From contig NZ_CANMCZ010000001.1 of assembly GCF_947496485.1 (NCBI RefSeq), positions 119,596 to 183,595 of the forward strand: a stretch of DNA of 64,000 nt, read 5' to 3'. The position numbers were made by a program, and so were the translations under genes. Source of the stretch: an uncultured Winogradskyella sp. (GTDB lineage Bacteria > Bacteroidota > Bacteroidia > Flavobacteriales > Flavobacteriaceae). Positions 1 through 7,912 of the stretch are shown in pieces; positions within the stretch are counted from its first letter, which is position 1, and the number at the start of each line of letters is the position of its first letter. The notes under the pieces were generated by a model. It saw only the letters and a program-made list of their open reading frames with translations, had not been told where the DNA came from and ran no database searches.

Positions 1-1564
1 GATTTCCGAATACTTTGTTATATGTAAACACATTATCAGAAACTATGTGTACTCTTTTGAAGTTTGAAATATCTAATTGGGTAGCTGCGACGCCATTACG
101 ACTTGCTTCCACACCTTGCCATCTATCTCTTCTTGTATGCGAATAGTCTCCACCTAGTGTGGTTTTAAATTTTAAGCCATCAGTAATTTTGTATTCGCCA
201 TAAAAACTTCCAAATAATTTAAACTTATAATCATTTCTATCGCGCTCTAATACTTTAGCCCCTGGGTTGGTATTACTTGTAGTACTAATATCTGTTTCAC
301 CACCATCGCCAAAAAGATCATAATTATCAAAATGTCTTTGAACAGCATAATCGCCGATTTCTACATCTGGATATACATTTCTATCTACAAATCTAATTGT
401 ATTAGCATCATGGTATAAAGGTAACCATGGTGGTTGTCTTAATATATCGTGAGTAGATCCATCAAATCTTCGTCTACCAGAATAAGATGGAGATATATTG
501 GCCCCAACTCTAATATCATCACCAACCTTTGAGTCTACTTTTAACCTCATACTGTAACGTTTAAAATCATCAGTAAGTAAAACACCTTCATCGTGCAAAT
601 AATTTAAAGATGCACTAAATTTAGTCCTCTGACTTCCGCCTCTTGCTGCAAAAGAATGGCTTTCTATTGTACCACCATCAATAATGATATCTTGCCAGCT
701 TTCATCTACACCAATCAATAACTTATACTGAGTTTTATCTGATAATGCACCTGTAGCTGCCAATTCTCGATCTGCCCAATCTCTAACTGAAAAATACATA
801 TCTTCATTTTGCAGGCCTTCTTTAAAACCAGTAAACGTATTATAGGTAAATTTTGTCTTTCCTTCTTTACCATTTTTGGTTGTAATAAGGATAACACCAT
901 TACCACCACGTGCACCATAAATAGCACCAGAAGATGCATCTTTTAGTACGTCAAAAGATTCAACATCATTCATATCTAAATTCCCTAAGAAATCTGAATC
1001 AACAGCAATACCATCAACAACAATTAAAGGTCCTGCCTCACTAGTAATAGAACCTGTACCTCTAATTCTGATAGTAGGTGCTGAACCAGCTTCACCTTCA
1101 GTTGCCTGAATGTTAACACCAGAGATCTGACCAACAAGTGCGTCGTCTATTCTGGCAACAGCTATTTTATCTAGATTCTCATTTTTAACCTTAGAAATTG
1201 CACCTGTAAGATTCTTTCTTTTTTGTGTACCGTAACCAACAACAACAATCTCATCTAAAGCATTAGCATCTTCAACGAGTGTAACGTTAATTGTAGTATT
1301 GTCTCCTACAGTAATCACCTGTGTACCAAATCCTAAATAAGAGAATTGTAAAATATCACCTTGTTTAGCTTGAATTTGATAATTTCCATCAAAATCTGTA
1401 CTGGTTCCTGTAGTAGTACCTACTAGAAGAATGTTCACACCTGGAACAGGCAAACCGTCAGCTTTAGAAACTACTTGCCCTTTAATAGTCTTAGCTTCTT
1501 GAGCGCTTAGTGAAAAGCATATTAAAAGAAATAAGACTAAGGTCGATTTAATTTTTAACTTCAT
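1..1564 (-). CDS. SusC-like TonB-dependent outer-membrane receptor, N-terminal 521 residues (runs off left edge)
   Basis: The reading frame is open from the ATG at 1564 to the window edge. It begins with a signal peptide (MKLKIKSTLVLFLLICFSLSA), followed by a carboxypeptidase-regulatory-like domain (about 25-105, IKGQVVSKADGLPVPGVNI) and a TonB plug (about 115-230) with the typical VVVGYGTQKRKNLTGAIS and GARGGNGVILITTKNGK segments. The beta-barrel starts after that and is cut off. In the family such receptors import oligosaccharides together with a SusD lipoprotein, which would be expected just left of the window. The neighbouring lyases suggest alginate oligomers as the substrate; this is inference. 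It has its own operator and promoter (1694-1745), so it is probably transcribed separately from kdgF. Confidence 0.95.
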   Translation of the reverse strand, partial: MKLKIKSTLVLFLLICFSLSAQEAKTIKGQVVSKADGLPVPGVNILLVGTTTGTSTDFDGNYQIQAKQGDILQFSYLGFGTQVITVGDNTTINVTLVEDANALDEIVVVGYGTQKRKNLTGAISKVKNENLDKIAVARIDDALVGQISGVNIQATEGEAGSAPTIRIRGTGSITSEAGPLIVVDGIAVDSDFLGNLDMNDVESFDVLKDASSGAIYGARGGNGVILITTKNGKEGKTKFTYNTFTGFKEGLQNEDMYFSVRDWADRELAATGALSDKTQYKLLIGVDESWQDIIIDGGTIESHSFAARGGSQRTKFSASLNYLHDEGVLLTDDFKRYSMRLKVDSKVGDDIRVGANISPSYSGRRRFDGSTHDILRQPPWLPLYHDANTIRFVDRNVYPDVEIGDYAVQRHFDNYDLFGDGGETDISTTSNTNPGAKVLERDRNDYKFKLFGSFYGEYKITDGLKFKTTLGGDYSHTRRDRWQGVEASRNGVAATQLDISNFKRVHIVSDNVFTYNKVFGN

Positions 1565-1693
1565 AATAATTAATTAGATTGAATTTAGTTTTTAGGTTAA
1601 TAACCTATAAAGCAATTTCTAGTAAATAAAATAGCAATCCTAATATTATTGTTATTTACGGACTATTTTATACCTAGAATTGAATAAAAAAAA

Positions 1694-1718
1694 TTGGTTG
1701 ACCAGATTGGTCAACCAA
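1694..1718. promoter_or_regulatory. 25-bp palindromic operator upstream of the SusC gene
   Basis: Arms TTGGTTGACCA and TGGTCAACCAA are exact reverse complements around a GAT centre. The same design recurs at 4617-4641 and 16444-16468, always overlapping a promoter of an alginate gene. Each arm contains TTGGTnnACCA, which resembles sites of FCD-type GntR regulators such as UxuR/ExuR. No regulator gene lies in the window. The position over and just after the -7 box suggests repression. I see nothing else recognisable in the 301-bp gap 1565-1865 apart from the promoter listed next. Confidence 0.8.
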
Positions 1719-1745
1719 ATATAATTAAAATTTTGTTAATTTCAA
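1716..1745 (-). promoter_or_regulatory. Bacteroidota-type promoter for the SusC gene
   Basis: Read on the minus strand, TTG (1743-1745) is followed after 19 bp by TATATTTG (1716-1723), an exact match to the TAnnTTTG -7 consensus of this phylum. The TTTG end of the -7 box overlaps the outer edge of the operator at 1694-1718. Confidence 0.7.
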
Positions 1746-1865
1746 GCGTTTTAGAGTTTAATATGTTAAAAAAATAAATGTTTAAGTTAAATAGCAAATA
1801 TTCATTTTACATATTAGTGTCGTACTATTCTATAAAATCTTTAGGTATAGGCTAGCTAAACTTTC

Positions 1866-2243
1866 TCATGACTGTTTATCTCCAAAATAAGATACCTCAC
1901 CACCGCTCAAGAAATCTTCTCTAACAGGACTAAACGTATCAATTAACTCGCCTTCTTCTAAGCAAACTGCACTATGCAATAAATTAGGTTCGATATATAC
2001 TCCATCACCTGCTTCTACAATTTTCTTTTCTCCATCAATTTCGAATTCAAATTTACCTGAAACACAATAGGTAGCTTGTGTATGAAAATGTTGATGTGGA
2101 GCACCTAATGCTCCTTTCTCAAATTTCACTCTTACCATCATAATTTGGTTATCGTAACCTAAAAATTTTCTTGATACTCCTCCACCAAGTACTTCCCAAT
2201 CCATATCTTTTGTGATGATATACTTTTCACTAAATCGTTTCAT
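1866..2243 (-). CDS. kdgF: KdgF-type cupin, unsaturated uronate ring opening
   Basis: A 125-residue single-domain cupin. Family members convert the 4,5-unsaturated monouronate released by exolytic lyases into the linear ketone DEH. The metal-site motif HQHFHTQ lies at residues 50-56 and the second cupin histidine is H90 in EPNLLHS. H50, H52, H54 or Q56, and H90 are the likely ligands. The C-terminal segment FSPVREDFL is characteristic of KdgF. There is no signal peptide, so it should be cytoplasmic. It lies 20 bp after the PL17 gene, and the two probably share the transcript starting near 4630. Confidence 0.9.
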   Translation of the reverse strand: MKRFSEKYIITKDMDWEVLGGGVSRKFLGYDNQIMMVRVKFEKGALGAPHQHFHTQATYCVSGKFEFEIDGEKKIVEAGDGVYIEPNLLHSAVCLEEGELIDTFSPVREDFLSGGEVSYFGDKQS

Positions 2244-2263
2244 AATTTTTAATTTATTTGTTT

Positions 2264-4531
2264 TTATTTAAAATAATAAGAACCTGACCATTCATAATTC
2301 TTATCATTAATTTTTAAATTGTGTGAAGCTTCTTTTGAAGCATTTTTGTTTACTGTTATAAATAGTTTTGTATTGCCATTTACATTAGTTATTGATATTG
2401 CAGTATAGTCATCAGTATCTAAAACCACTTTTAATGTTGTAATACTACTTTTTGAATTTTGTGCTGATTCTGAAACCGGACTATAACTTCCATGTGATTC
2501 AATGGTTGAAACAAAAATTGTATTCTTCGCATTTTTTCGTCTTAATAGTAATGCTGGATCTCTTCTTAAATTAAATTCAGGGTCGTTAGCTCCTATTCTA
2601 GTGAACATTAATTCGTCATTACTTTTAGTTGCGGTTGTTAAGGTATAAAACTTATAGTTGTTCATCCAAGAGAACTTCGTGTTGTCTTCTTTGGCTTTTC
2701 CAGAACCTTCAACAAACAGATGTTGATACCCATTTTTGCTTCCTAAGGGTTTTAAGATTTGTGATATTTTGTAATCAAAATTAGTTTGCAATACTTGACC
2801 AAAATAATAGTAAGGAAAGTCATATTGATTAGTTTTCTCTGAAGTTATCTTCATAATATCTAACAAATATGGCTTTTCAAAATCTTCGTCTTTGATAATT
2901 ACCATAGTACGCAGCATTTCTGTTCCTGGATATGCATTGCTCTCTTTTGCACTTACTATTTTTATGCCTTCGTCTTCTGCTGCAAAGTAATGTAAGTCTG
3001 AATGATGTTGACTCCCAACTTCATACTTTCCATTAAAATGAGAGATTTCATTTTGAGTAACTGTATTATGAGCAATGGTTTGTTTTGCCCAGGTTTTGTT
3101 TTCTTTAAGGTAATTTCCGCCACCTTTTTGTTCAATATTTACAAATCTTGCTAATCCATAATCCTGAATGATTTCTTCTCCATTTTCATATAACGAATAG
3201 GATAGCTTGTCATAATGCCCATGACTAGATCCTTGAGCAGCATATTTAAACACAAGCTCTAAATCTTCATTTCGCAAAATACCAACTCCACCTTGCTTAC
3301 CGTCTGGTCCATCAGACAAGTTTATAGATTTTCTGGTAAATGGCTGAGTTTTTCCATTTTTTATTCCAAGCGCTACAGCCAAACCAGAATCGTCTAATAA
3401 GACTTCGTTTTGCTTTTCTGCAATGCTTAATAAACCAGGAGCTTGATCTCCATAATGATAAGAAATATCAACAGCAGTTACCAAGGCACTATTGTAATAC
3501 GACATCCCTTTTTGACCATCATTAAGTGGAAAGAAATCACCATCAGCATCAGATAAATTTAAAAGTGCATTTATAGATTTTAAAAGCACACCATTTTTAT
3601 ATTCAAAAATCTTTAAATCTGGTTTTACATTATGTAACCCTTCAGCAAAAATCAAGAAAGGATATCCTGCATAACGTTGGTAATAAGGTCCTTCGTTATA
3701 ATATCCGTCTGGTGAAAAAGGTTCTTCTATATTCGCCAAAAAACCAGCTTTTCCATCCTTATTTAATAATCCGCCATCATCATCTTTAGCCTTGGTATCT
3801 AACTGTAAATCTTTAATACCATATAATGCACGATTAACTAATTCTTCGTCATCCATTACCAAACCAATCATACCTACGGCAGCATTTCCCCAAGTACTAT
3901 GATTGTGAACGCGTTGGTAAAACTGAGGACTATCTACCGAAATATGATCTGCAAATGGCCTAAAGAGATTAGTTTCTAATTTGTTGCGTTCTTCTGCTGT
4001 TAAATAATTATAGACACAATCATAAGCCTGACTTACATATACCAACCAATTGGAATCGTTTAAACATTGCCAAAATAACTTACCTCTTGCATACGATCTT
4101 GTTTTTGGGTGTAGCGGTAAGGTTTTGTAAAGTGCTTCATATTGCATCAGCATGTCTTTTACGTACTTAGCATATTTCTCGTCATCCAATATTTGATATA
4201 AAACACCTGCTTTTTGTAACGCGAACCAATTTTGTTTGTGTCTTGAATGTGTATAACCGCCTGAATAATCTTTTGGAATTGGAACTTCAATTCCTGACGC
4301 AATTTCAGCATCAATTTCTTCCTTTACTTTTTGTAACGTATTATCAAAAATTGGAATACTACCTAATTGTGCTCTAATATCCTTTACTCCTTGAGCTGTT
4401 AAAATTAATTTCGGATGCTCTTCTGTTGTTGTTTGTGACGTATTATTAGAATTAGTATCGCTTTCATTTTTACATGAAAAGACAATAAATAAAACAGTTA
4501 ATAGTGTTATGATTGAAATTTTATTCTTCAA
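2264..4531 (-). CDS. PL17-family exolytic oligoalginate lyase, lipoprotein
   Basis: A 755-residue protein with a lipoprotein leader (cleavage before Cys in LFIVFSCKN), an N-terminal alpha/alpha toroid and a C-terminal heparinase II/III-like beta domain. PL17 enzymes remove unsaturated monomers from alginate oligomers. The visible active-site candidates match the family: the Asn-His pair in RVHNHSTWGN, the tyrosines in YNEGPYYQRYAGY and the histidines in GSSHGHYDKLSY. The lipoprotein leader lacks evidence for surface export, so a periplasmic location is equally possible. It is the first gene of a two-gene unit with kdgF and has its own operator 86 bp upstream. Confidence 0.92.
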   Translation of the reverse strand: MKNKISIITLLTVLFIVFSCKNESDTNSNNTSQTTTEEHPKLILTAQGVKDIRAQLGSIPIFDNTLQKVKEEIDAEIASGIEVPIPKDYSGGYTHSRHKQNWFALQKAGVLYQILDDEKYAKYVKDMLMQYEALYKTLPLHPKTRSYARGKLFWQCLNDSNWLVYVSQAYDCVYNYLTAEERNKLETNLFRPFADHISVDSPQFYQRVHNHSTWGNAAVGMIGLVMDDEELVNRALYGIKDLQLDTKAKDDDGGLLNKDGKAGFLANIEEPFSPDGYYNEGPYYQRYAGYPFLIFAEGLHNVKPDLKIFEYKNGVLLKSINALLNLSDADGDFFPLNDGQKGMSYYNSALVTAVDISYHYGDQAPGLLSIAEKQNEVLLDDSGLAVALGIKNGKTQPFTRKSINLSDGPDGKQGGVGILRNEDLELVFKYAAQGSSHGHYDKLSYSLYENGEEIIQDYGLARFVNIEQKGGGNYLKENKTWAKQTIAHNTVTQNEISHFNGKYEVGSQHHSDLHYFAAEDEGIKIVSAKESNAYPGTEMLRTMVIIKDEDFEKPYLLDIMKITSEKTNQYDFPYYYFGQVLQTNFDYKISQILKPLGSKNGYQHLFVEGSGKAKEDNTKFSWMNNYKFYTLTTATKSNDELMFTRIGANDPEFNLRRDPALLLRRKNAKNTIFVSTIESHGSYSPVSESAQNSKSSITTLKVVLDTDDYTAISITNVNGNTKLFITVNKNASKEASHNLKINDKNYEWSGSYYFK

Positions 4532-4616
4532 ACTCTTTTGAATTAATTATATTAAAAATATGATTTTAAGCAATATCTAAATCTAATCAGATTTAGCAAT
4601 AAATGTATCTTTAAAA

Positions 4617-4641
4617 TTGGTTTACCAATCTGGTTTACCAA
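4617..4641. promoter_or_regulatory. Palindromic operator upstream of the PL17 gene
   Basis: Arms TTGGTTTACCA and TGGTTTACCAA around ATC are a 25-bp inverted repeat with two mismatched arm positions. It matches the operators at 1694 and 16444. It overlaps the -7 box of the promoter at 4638-4667 and lies in the 177-bp gap between the SDR and PL17 genes. Confidence 0.75.
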
Positions 4642-4667
4642 TATACGATAATTTTTCATCTTAGCAA
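4638..4667 (-). promoter_or_regulatory. Promoter for the PL17-kdgF unit
   Basis: Minus-strand TTG (4665-4667), a 19-bp spacer and TATATTGG (4638-4645). The -7 box has one mismatch to TAnnTTTG. Spacing and overlap with the operator are the same as at the SusC promoter, which is the main support. Confidence 0.55.
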
Positions 4668-4708
4668 TGGAAGTATTTATCAAAATAATAAATCTAAAAT
4701 CATTAAAA

Positions 4709-5479
4709 TCACATGTTATAGACACCACCATTAATATCTAAAGTAGCTCCATTAATAAAACCATCGTATTCGGATGCTAAATACAATACTGCACGAGCAA
4801 CATCATCTGCATTACCTGCACGTTGAATCGGAATGCCAGCTATCGTCTCAGAGGCAGATTCTTTCGTGGTATGTGTGTTATGAAACGAAGTACCGAGAAT
4901 AAGTCCAGGCGCCACAGCATTAACTCTTGTCCCTTGAGCTCCAAATTCAGTTGCAAGTGCTCGAGTGTAGGTTAATATAGCCCCTTTACTCGTAGCATAA
5001 GCCAATGAACCTGGATGACCACCTTTCCGTCCAGCGAGTGATGCCAAATTAACAATACTACTGGTGTCATTTTTTGCTAAATATGGTGCTGCTGCTCTAG
5101 TCACCAACATCATAGATGTAAGGTTGATGTCCATCACTTTATTCCAAAAATCAGTTTCCATTTCACTTAGTAGCTTGCGCGCCACAAGTGAGCCAGCATT
5201 ATTAATTAGAATATCTAAGCCACCCAAAGCTTTTACCGTTTTTTCAACTAAGTCATTTGCATCCTCTTCTTTTGTTAAGTCACCACTTATAGCTATAGCT
5301 TTTAATCCTTTATCTTTTGCGTAATTGGTTAAACGGTGCGCATTATCTGCGCTAGAAAAAAAATGGATTGCCACATTGGATCCGCTTTCAATAAAATGTT
5401 TGGTTATCGACTCACCAATACCTTGAGCACCAGCTGTGATGAGTATGTTTTTTCCAGTTAATTTATTATTGTTTTTCAT
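4709..5479 (-). CDS. SDR-family oxidoreductase, probable DEH reductase
   Basis: A 256-residue classical short-chain dehydrogenase. The nucleotide motif TAGAQGIG is near residue 16, NNAG is near 93, and the catalytic Ser-Tyr-Lys lie in NLASLAGRKGGHPGSLAYAT followed by SKG. Alginate loci usually contain an NAD(P)H-dependent SDR that reduces DEH to 2-keto-3-deoxygluconate (KDG). Its position between lyases, KdgF and KDG kinase fits that role. The exact substrate is inferred from context, and other uronate or ketone reductases of the same fold cannot be excluded. It starts 12 bp after the upstream PL7 gene, so it is co-transcribed with it. Confidence 0.85.
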   Translation of the reverse strand: MKNNNKLTGKNILITAGAQGIGESITKHFIESGSNVAIHFFSSADNAHRLTNYAKDKGLKAIAISGDLTKEEDANDLVEKTVKALGGLDILINNAGSLVARKLLSEMETDFWNKVMDINLTSMMLVTRAAAPYLAKNDTSSIVNLASLAGRKGGHPGSLAYATSKGAILTYTRALATEFGAQGTRVNAVAPGLILGTSFHNTHTTKESASETIAGIPIQRAGNADDVARAVLYLASEYDGFINGATLDINGGVYNM

Positions 5480-5491
5480 GATTGTTATGAA

Positions 5492-6586
5492 TTAATCATT
5501 TTTTGCAAAATAGCCTTCATTAGACACAGCAGAATCACTCACCTGTATACTTGCTTTTTTAAACCATACCTCTGCATAGTTTCCGTCTGCATATTGTTTT
5601 TGAATATCCCCTCCATGAGTTTCAGCACCAGAACACCAGTTTTTATTAACTTTTGGTGACTTACCATTGGTTTGATTGTAAGAACCAAGTTTAAAAAAAC
5701 AGCCCTCACCTGCATAAGCATTTGTACGTTCTACTCCATCTTGACCAATTGGCACAAACAAATCTTGAGTTTGCTTAGGAAAATCTGAACTTGTTGAGTA
5801 CTGAGACTCAATTAAATTTTTTGTAAATGTTTTTGTTTCGTGTTCTCCGCTTGTAAATTTTAGATGCATAATACCATTCTTAACCTGTATTTCATAGCTA
5901 AATTCTTCACCTAAAGCAATACCATCTTTAGACTCTTTTGGATATGAATTTTTATCACGACCCACCACTGAAAAATCATGTCCCCAAACTGCTGTCGAAT
6001 AATCCCATCTTCTAGAATTATCATCACCTTCAGTATTGATTTCGTAATGCCAAAACACCGAACCCTTGTTATGACCAGGGAACTTTTTGTAAAATATTTT
6101 TAGCGGTTCATTCTCGTGTCCATCAGCGCTATGTATTTGCCCTACAACCACAGAATATGATGCTGCTACACGAGCATCACCCGTTAATGATACGTTCATT
6201 ACTTTTAATGTGGCAGATAACTTATCATCAGCACTAGCTGGATACCATTTTTTGATTTGCGCTAATTCAGTTCTTGTATTATTGGAAGTGCCATGTGTAT
6301 CACCGCCATTTGGTGCTTTAAAAACCACCCAATTACCTGAATCGTCATTTGCAGTATATAAGAAATCTTTGTGCAGAAAATTCTTAGCAATACCAGCATT
6401 TGATCCATCACCCAATATTAATTTCCAATGATTAAAAAATGGAATAACGTCACTTGCGTAAACTGTGTTTCCCTCTTCCTTTTCATCTATTGTTTTTTCT
6501 TCATCCTTACAACTACCGAGTATTAGAAAAATACTAAGAATTAGTAGCCTTGATCCTATTTTTATTAGTTTTTGCTCATTCCCCAT
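5492..6586 (-). CDS. PL7-family alginate lyase, lipoprotein (copy c)
   Basis: A 364-residue protein with a lipoprotein leader ending LILGSC and a PL7 (alginate lyase 2) beta-jelly-roll domain. The PL7 signature strands are visible: RTELAQI, VVGQIHS and FFKLGSYNQ, carrying the usual Arg, Gln, His, Lys and Tyr of the active cleft. It closely resembles the PL7 gene at 11052-12089, including the region around HENEPLKI and KKFPGH. The two look like paralogues from a duplication inside the locus. Probably surface-exposed and endolytic, by family analogy. It lies in a tight run with the transporter upstream (12 bp) and the SDR downstream (12 bp). Confidence 0.92.
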   Translation of the reverse strand: MGNEQKLIKIGSRLLILSIFLILGSCKDEEKTIDEKEEGNTVYASDVIPFFNHWKLILGDGSNAGIAKNFLHKDFLYTANDDSGNWVVFKAPNGGDTHGTSNNTRTELAQIKKWYPASADDKLSATLKVMNVSLTGDARVAASYSVVVGQIHSADGHENEPLKIFYKKFPGHNKGSVFWHYEINTEGDDNSRRWDYSTAVWGHDFSVVGRDKNSYPKESKDGIALGEEFSYEIQVKNGIMHLKFTSGEHETKTFTKNLIESQYSTSSDFPKQTQDLFVPIGQDGVERTNAYAGEGCFFKLGSYNQTNGKSPKVNKNWCSGAETHGGDIQKQYADGNYAEVWFKKASIQVSDSAVSNEGYFAKND

Positions 6587-6598
6587 GGTTAAATTTCG

Positions 6599-7873
6599 TT
6601 AAAAATATTCGGTTAATGCTATAATTCCATTATAAGAAATAATACAAGCAAATAGTAATGAAGCAAACAAACCAACATTAATAAATAGACTTGTTTTATA
6701 GCCTTTCATAATCTTTTTGTTGTTTACTAGTAGTATGATTCCTAGAATAACAATCGGTAATACAAACACATTAAATACTTGAGATAGAATTTGAATTTCA
6801 ATAGGGTTAGCACCAAAAGCAGGGCCAATTAAAGCAACTAAGCAGGCTATAAAAGTTATAATTCTAAATTGTCTGGAATTGGTATCTAATTCTCCAGATT
6901 GATAATCTGCAATTAGTAATGGTGCAATTAATAAACATGGAAAAATAGAAGATAGGCCTGCACTTAAAGCACCAAAAAAAAATATAGTGACAGCCCATTT
7001 TCCTGCAACTGGCTCCAATGTATTTGCCATATCTAATACTTTGGCCACTTCTTTACCCTCCGAAAACAGTGCTCCAGCAGCAACAGCCATTATAATGCCA
7101 CTAATAACAAATATTAAAATAGCTGCTGTAATTGCATCTCTTTTTTGTTGACTTAAATTTTTAATCGTCCATCCCTTTCCTTTTACAAATAGTGGACGTG
7201 ATAAAAAAGTTGCAGCTGCCATAGTAGTGCCAACAAATGCCGCAACTAACATTTTTCCACCAGGCACATCAGGAATTGTTGGAATTAATCCTTTAACAAC
7301 ATCTACTGGAAGTGGTTGTACAAAAAATAATGAGAGCAAAAATGAAGAACCCATCAAGGTTACAAAAATGATAAGTATTTTTTCAAAAAAAGTATACTTA
7401 CCAACCAGCATCAATAAATAAAAGGTAATTATAATTATGATGGCTATAACTAAAACTGTTTCGTATTTAAATTCACCTAAACTTTCAAAATTCAATGCTA
7501 ATATTTCAAAAATAATATTAGATGAAATTCCTAAAATTCCCATTAAGGAATTCCATTGTCCAAAAGTGATACCTACTATAACTAATATCGCTAAGACTTT
7601 ACCGAATTTCAAATGTTTCTTAAATCCATAAAGGGCAGTTTCACTAGTTATTAATCCATAATTACCATAAGCAAACATTAAAATTCCAGAAAAAAAACAA
7701 CTTAATAATAATACCCATAATAATTGCATATTGAATTTACTACCAGCAACAATCATAGAAGTTACGCTACCCGTACCGATCGTATAACCAATAGCAAAAA
7801 TACCTGGTCCGAAACCTAATATTATGGCAACAATCTTTTTTAGTAATGATTTGTTTTGTGTTGTAGATTCCAT
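6599..7873 (-). CDS. Divergent Nramp-family-like membrane transporter
   Basis: A 424-residue protein with about eleven hydrophobic segments. The N-terminal GFGPGIFAIGYTIGTGSVTS aligns with the first Nramp helix (GPG...DPGN), but the metal-binding Asp-Pro-Gly-Asn is replaced by TIGTGS. In the helix-6 region I see GTTMAAATFLSRP instead of the usual Met-Pro-His. Loss of both canonical metal motifs makes simple Mn/Fe transport doubtful. Its place inside an alginate operon suggests transport of an organic acid, sugar acid or another ion across the inner membrane, which is inference. It lies 39 bp after the gluconokinase fusion and 12 bp before a PL7 gene. Confidence 0.7.
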   Translation of the reverse strand: MESTTQNKSLLKKIVAIILGFGPGIFAIGYTIGTGSVTSMIVAGSKFNMQLLWVLLLSCFFSGILMFAYGNYGLITSETALYGFKKHLKFGKVLAILVIVGITFGQWNSLMGILGISSNIIFEILALNFESLGEFKYETVLVIAIIIIITFYLLMLVGKYTFFEKILIIFVTLMGSSFLLSLFFVQPLPVDVVKGLIPTIPDVPGGKMLVAAFVGTTMAAATFLSRPLFVKGKGWTIKNLSQQKRDAITAAILIFVISGIIMAVAAGALFSEGKEVAKVLDMANTLEPVAGKWAVTIFFFGALSAGLSSIFPCLLIAPLLIADYQSGELDTNSRQFRIITFIACLVALIGPAFGANPIEIQILSQVFNVFVLPIVILGIILLVNNKKIMKGYKTSLFINVGLFASLLFACIISYNGIIALTEYF

Positions 7874-7912
7874 AGCATTAGTGGTTGGATTTTTAGTTTT
7901 GGTTACTAGCTT

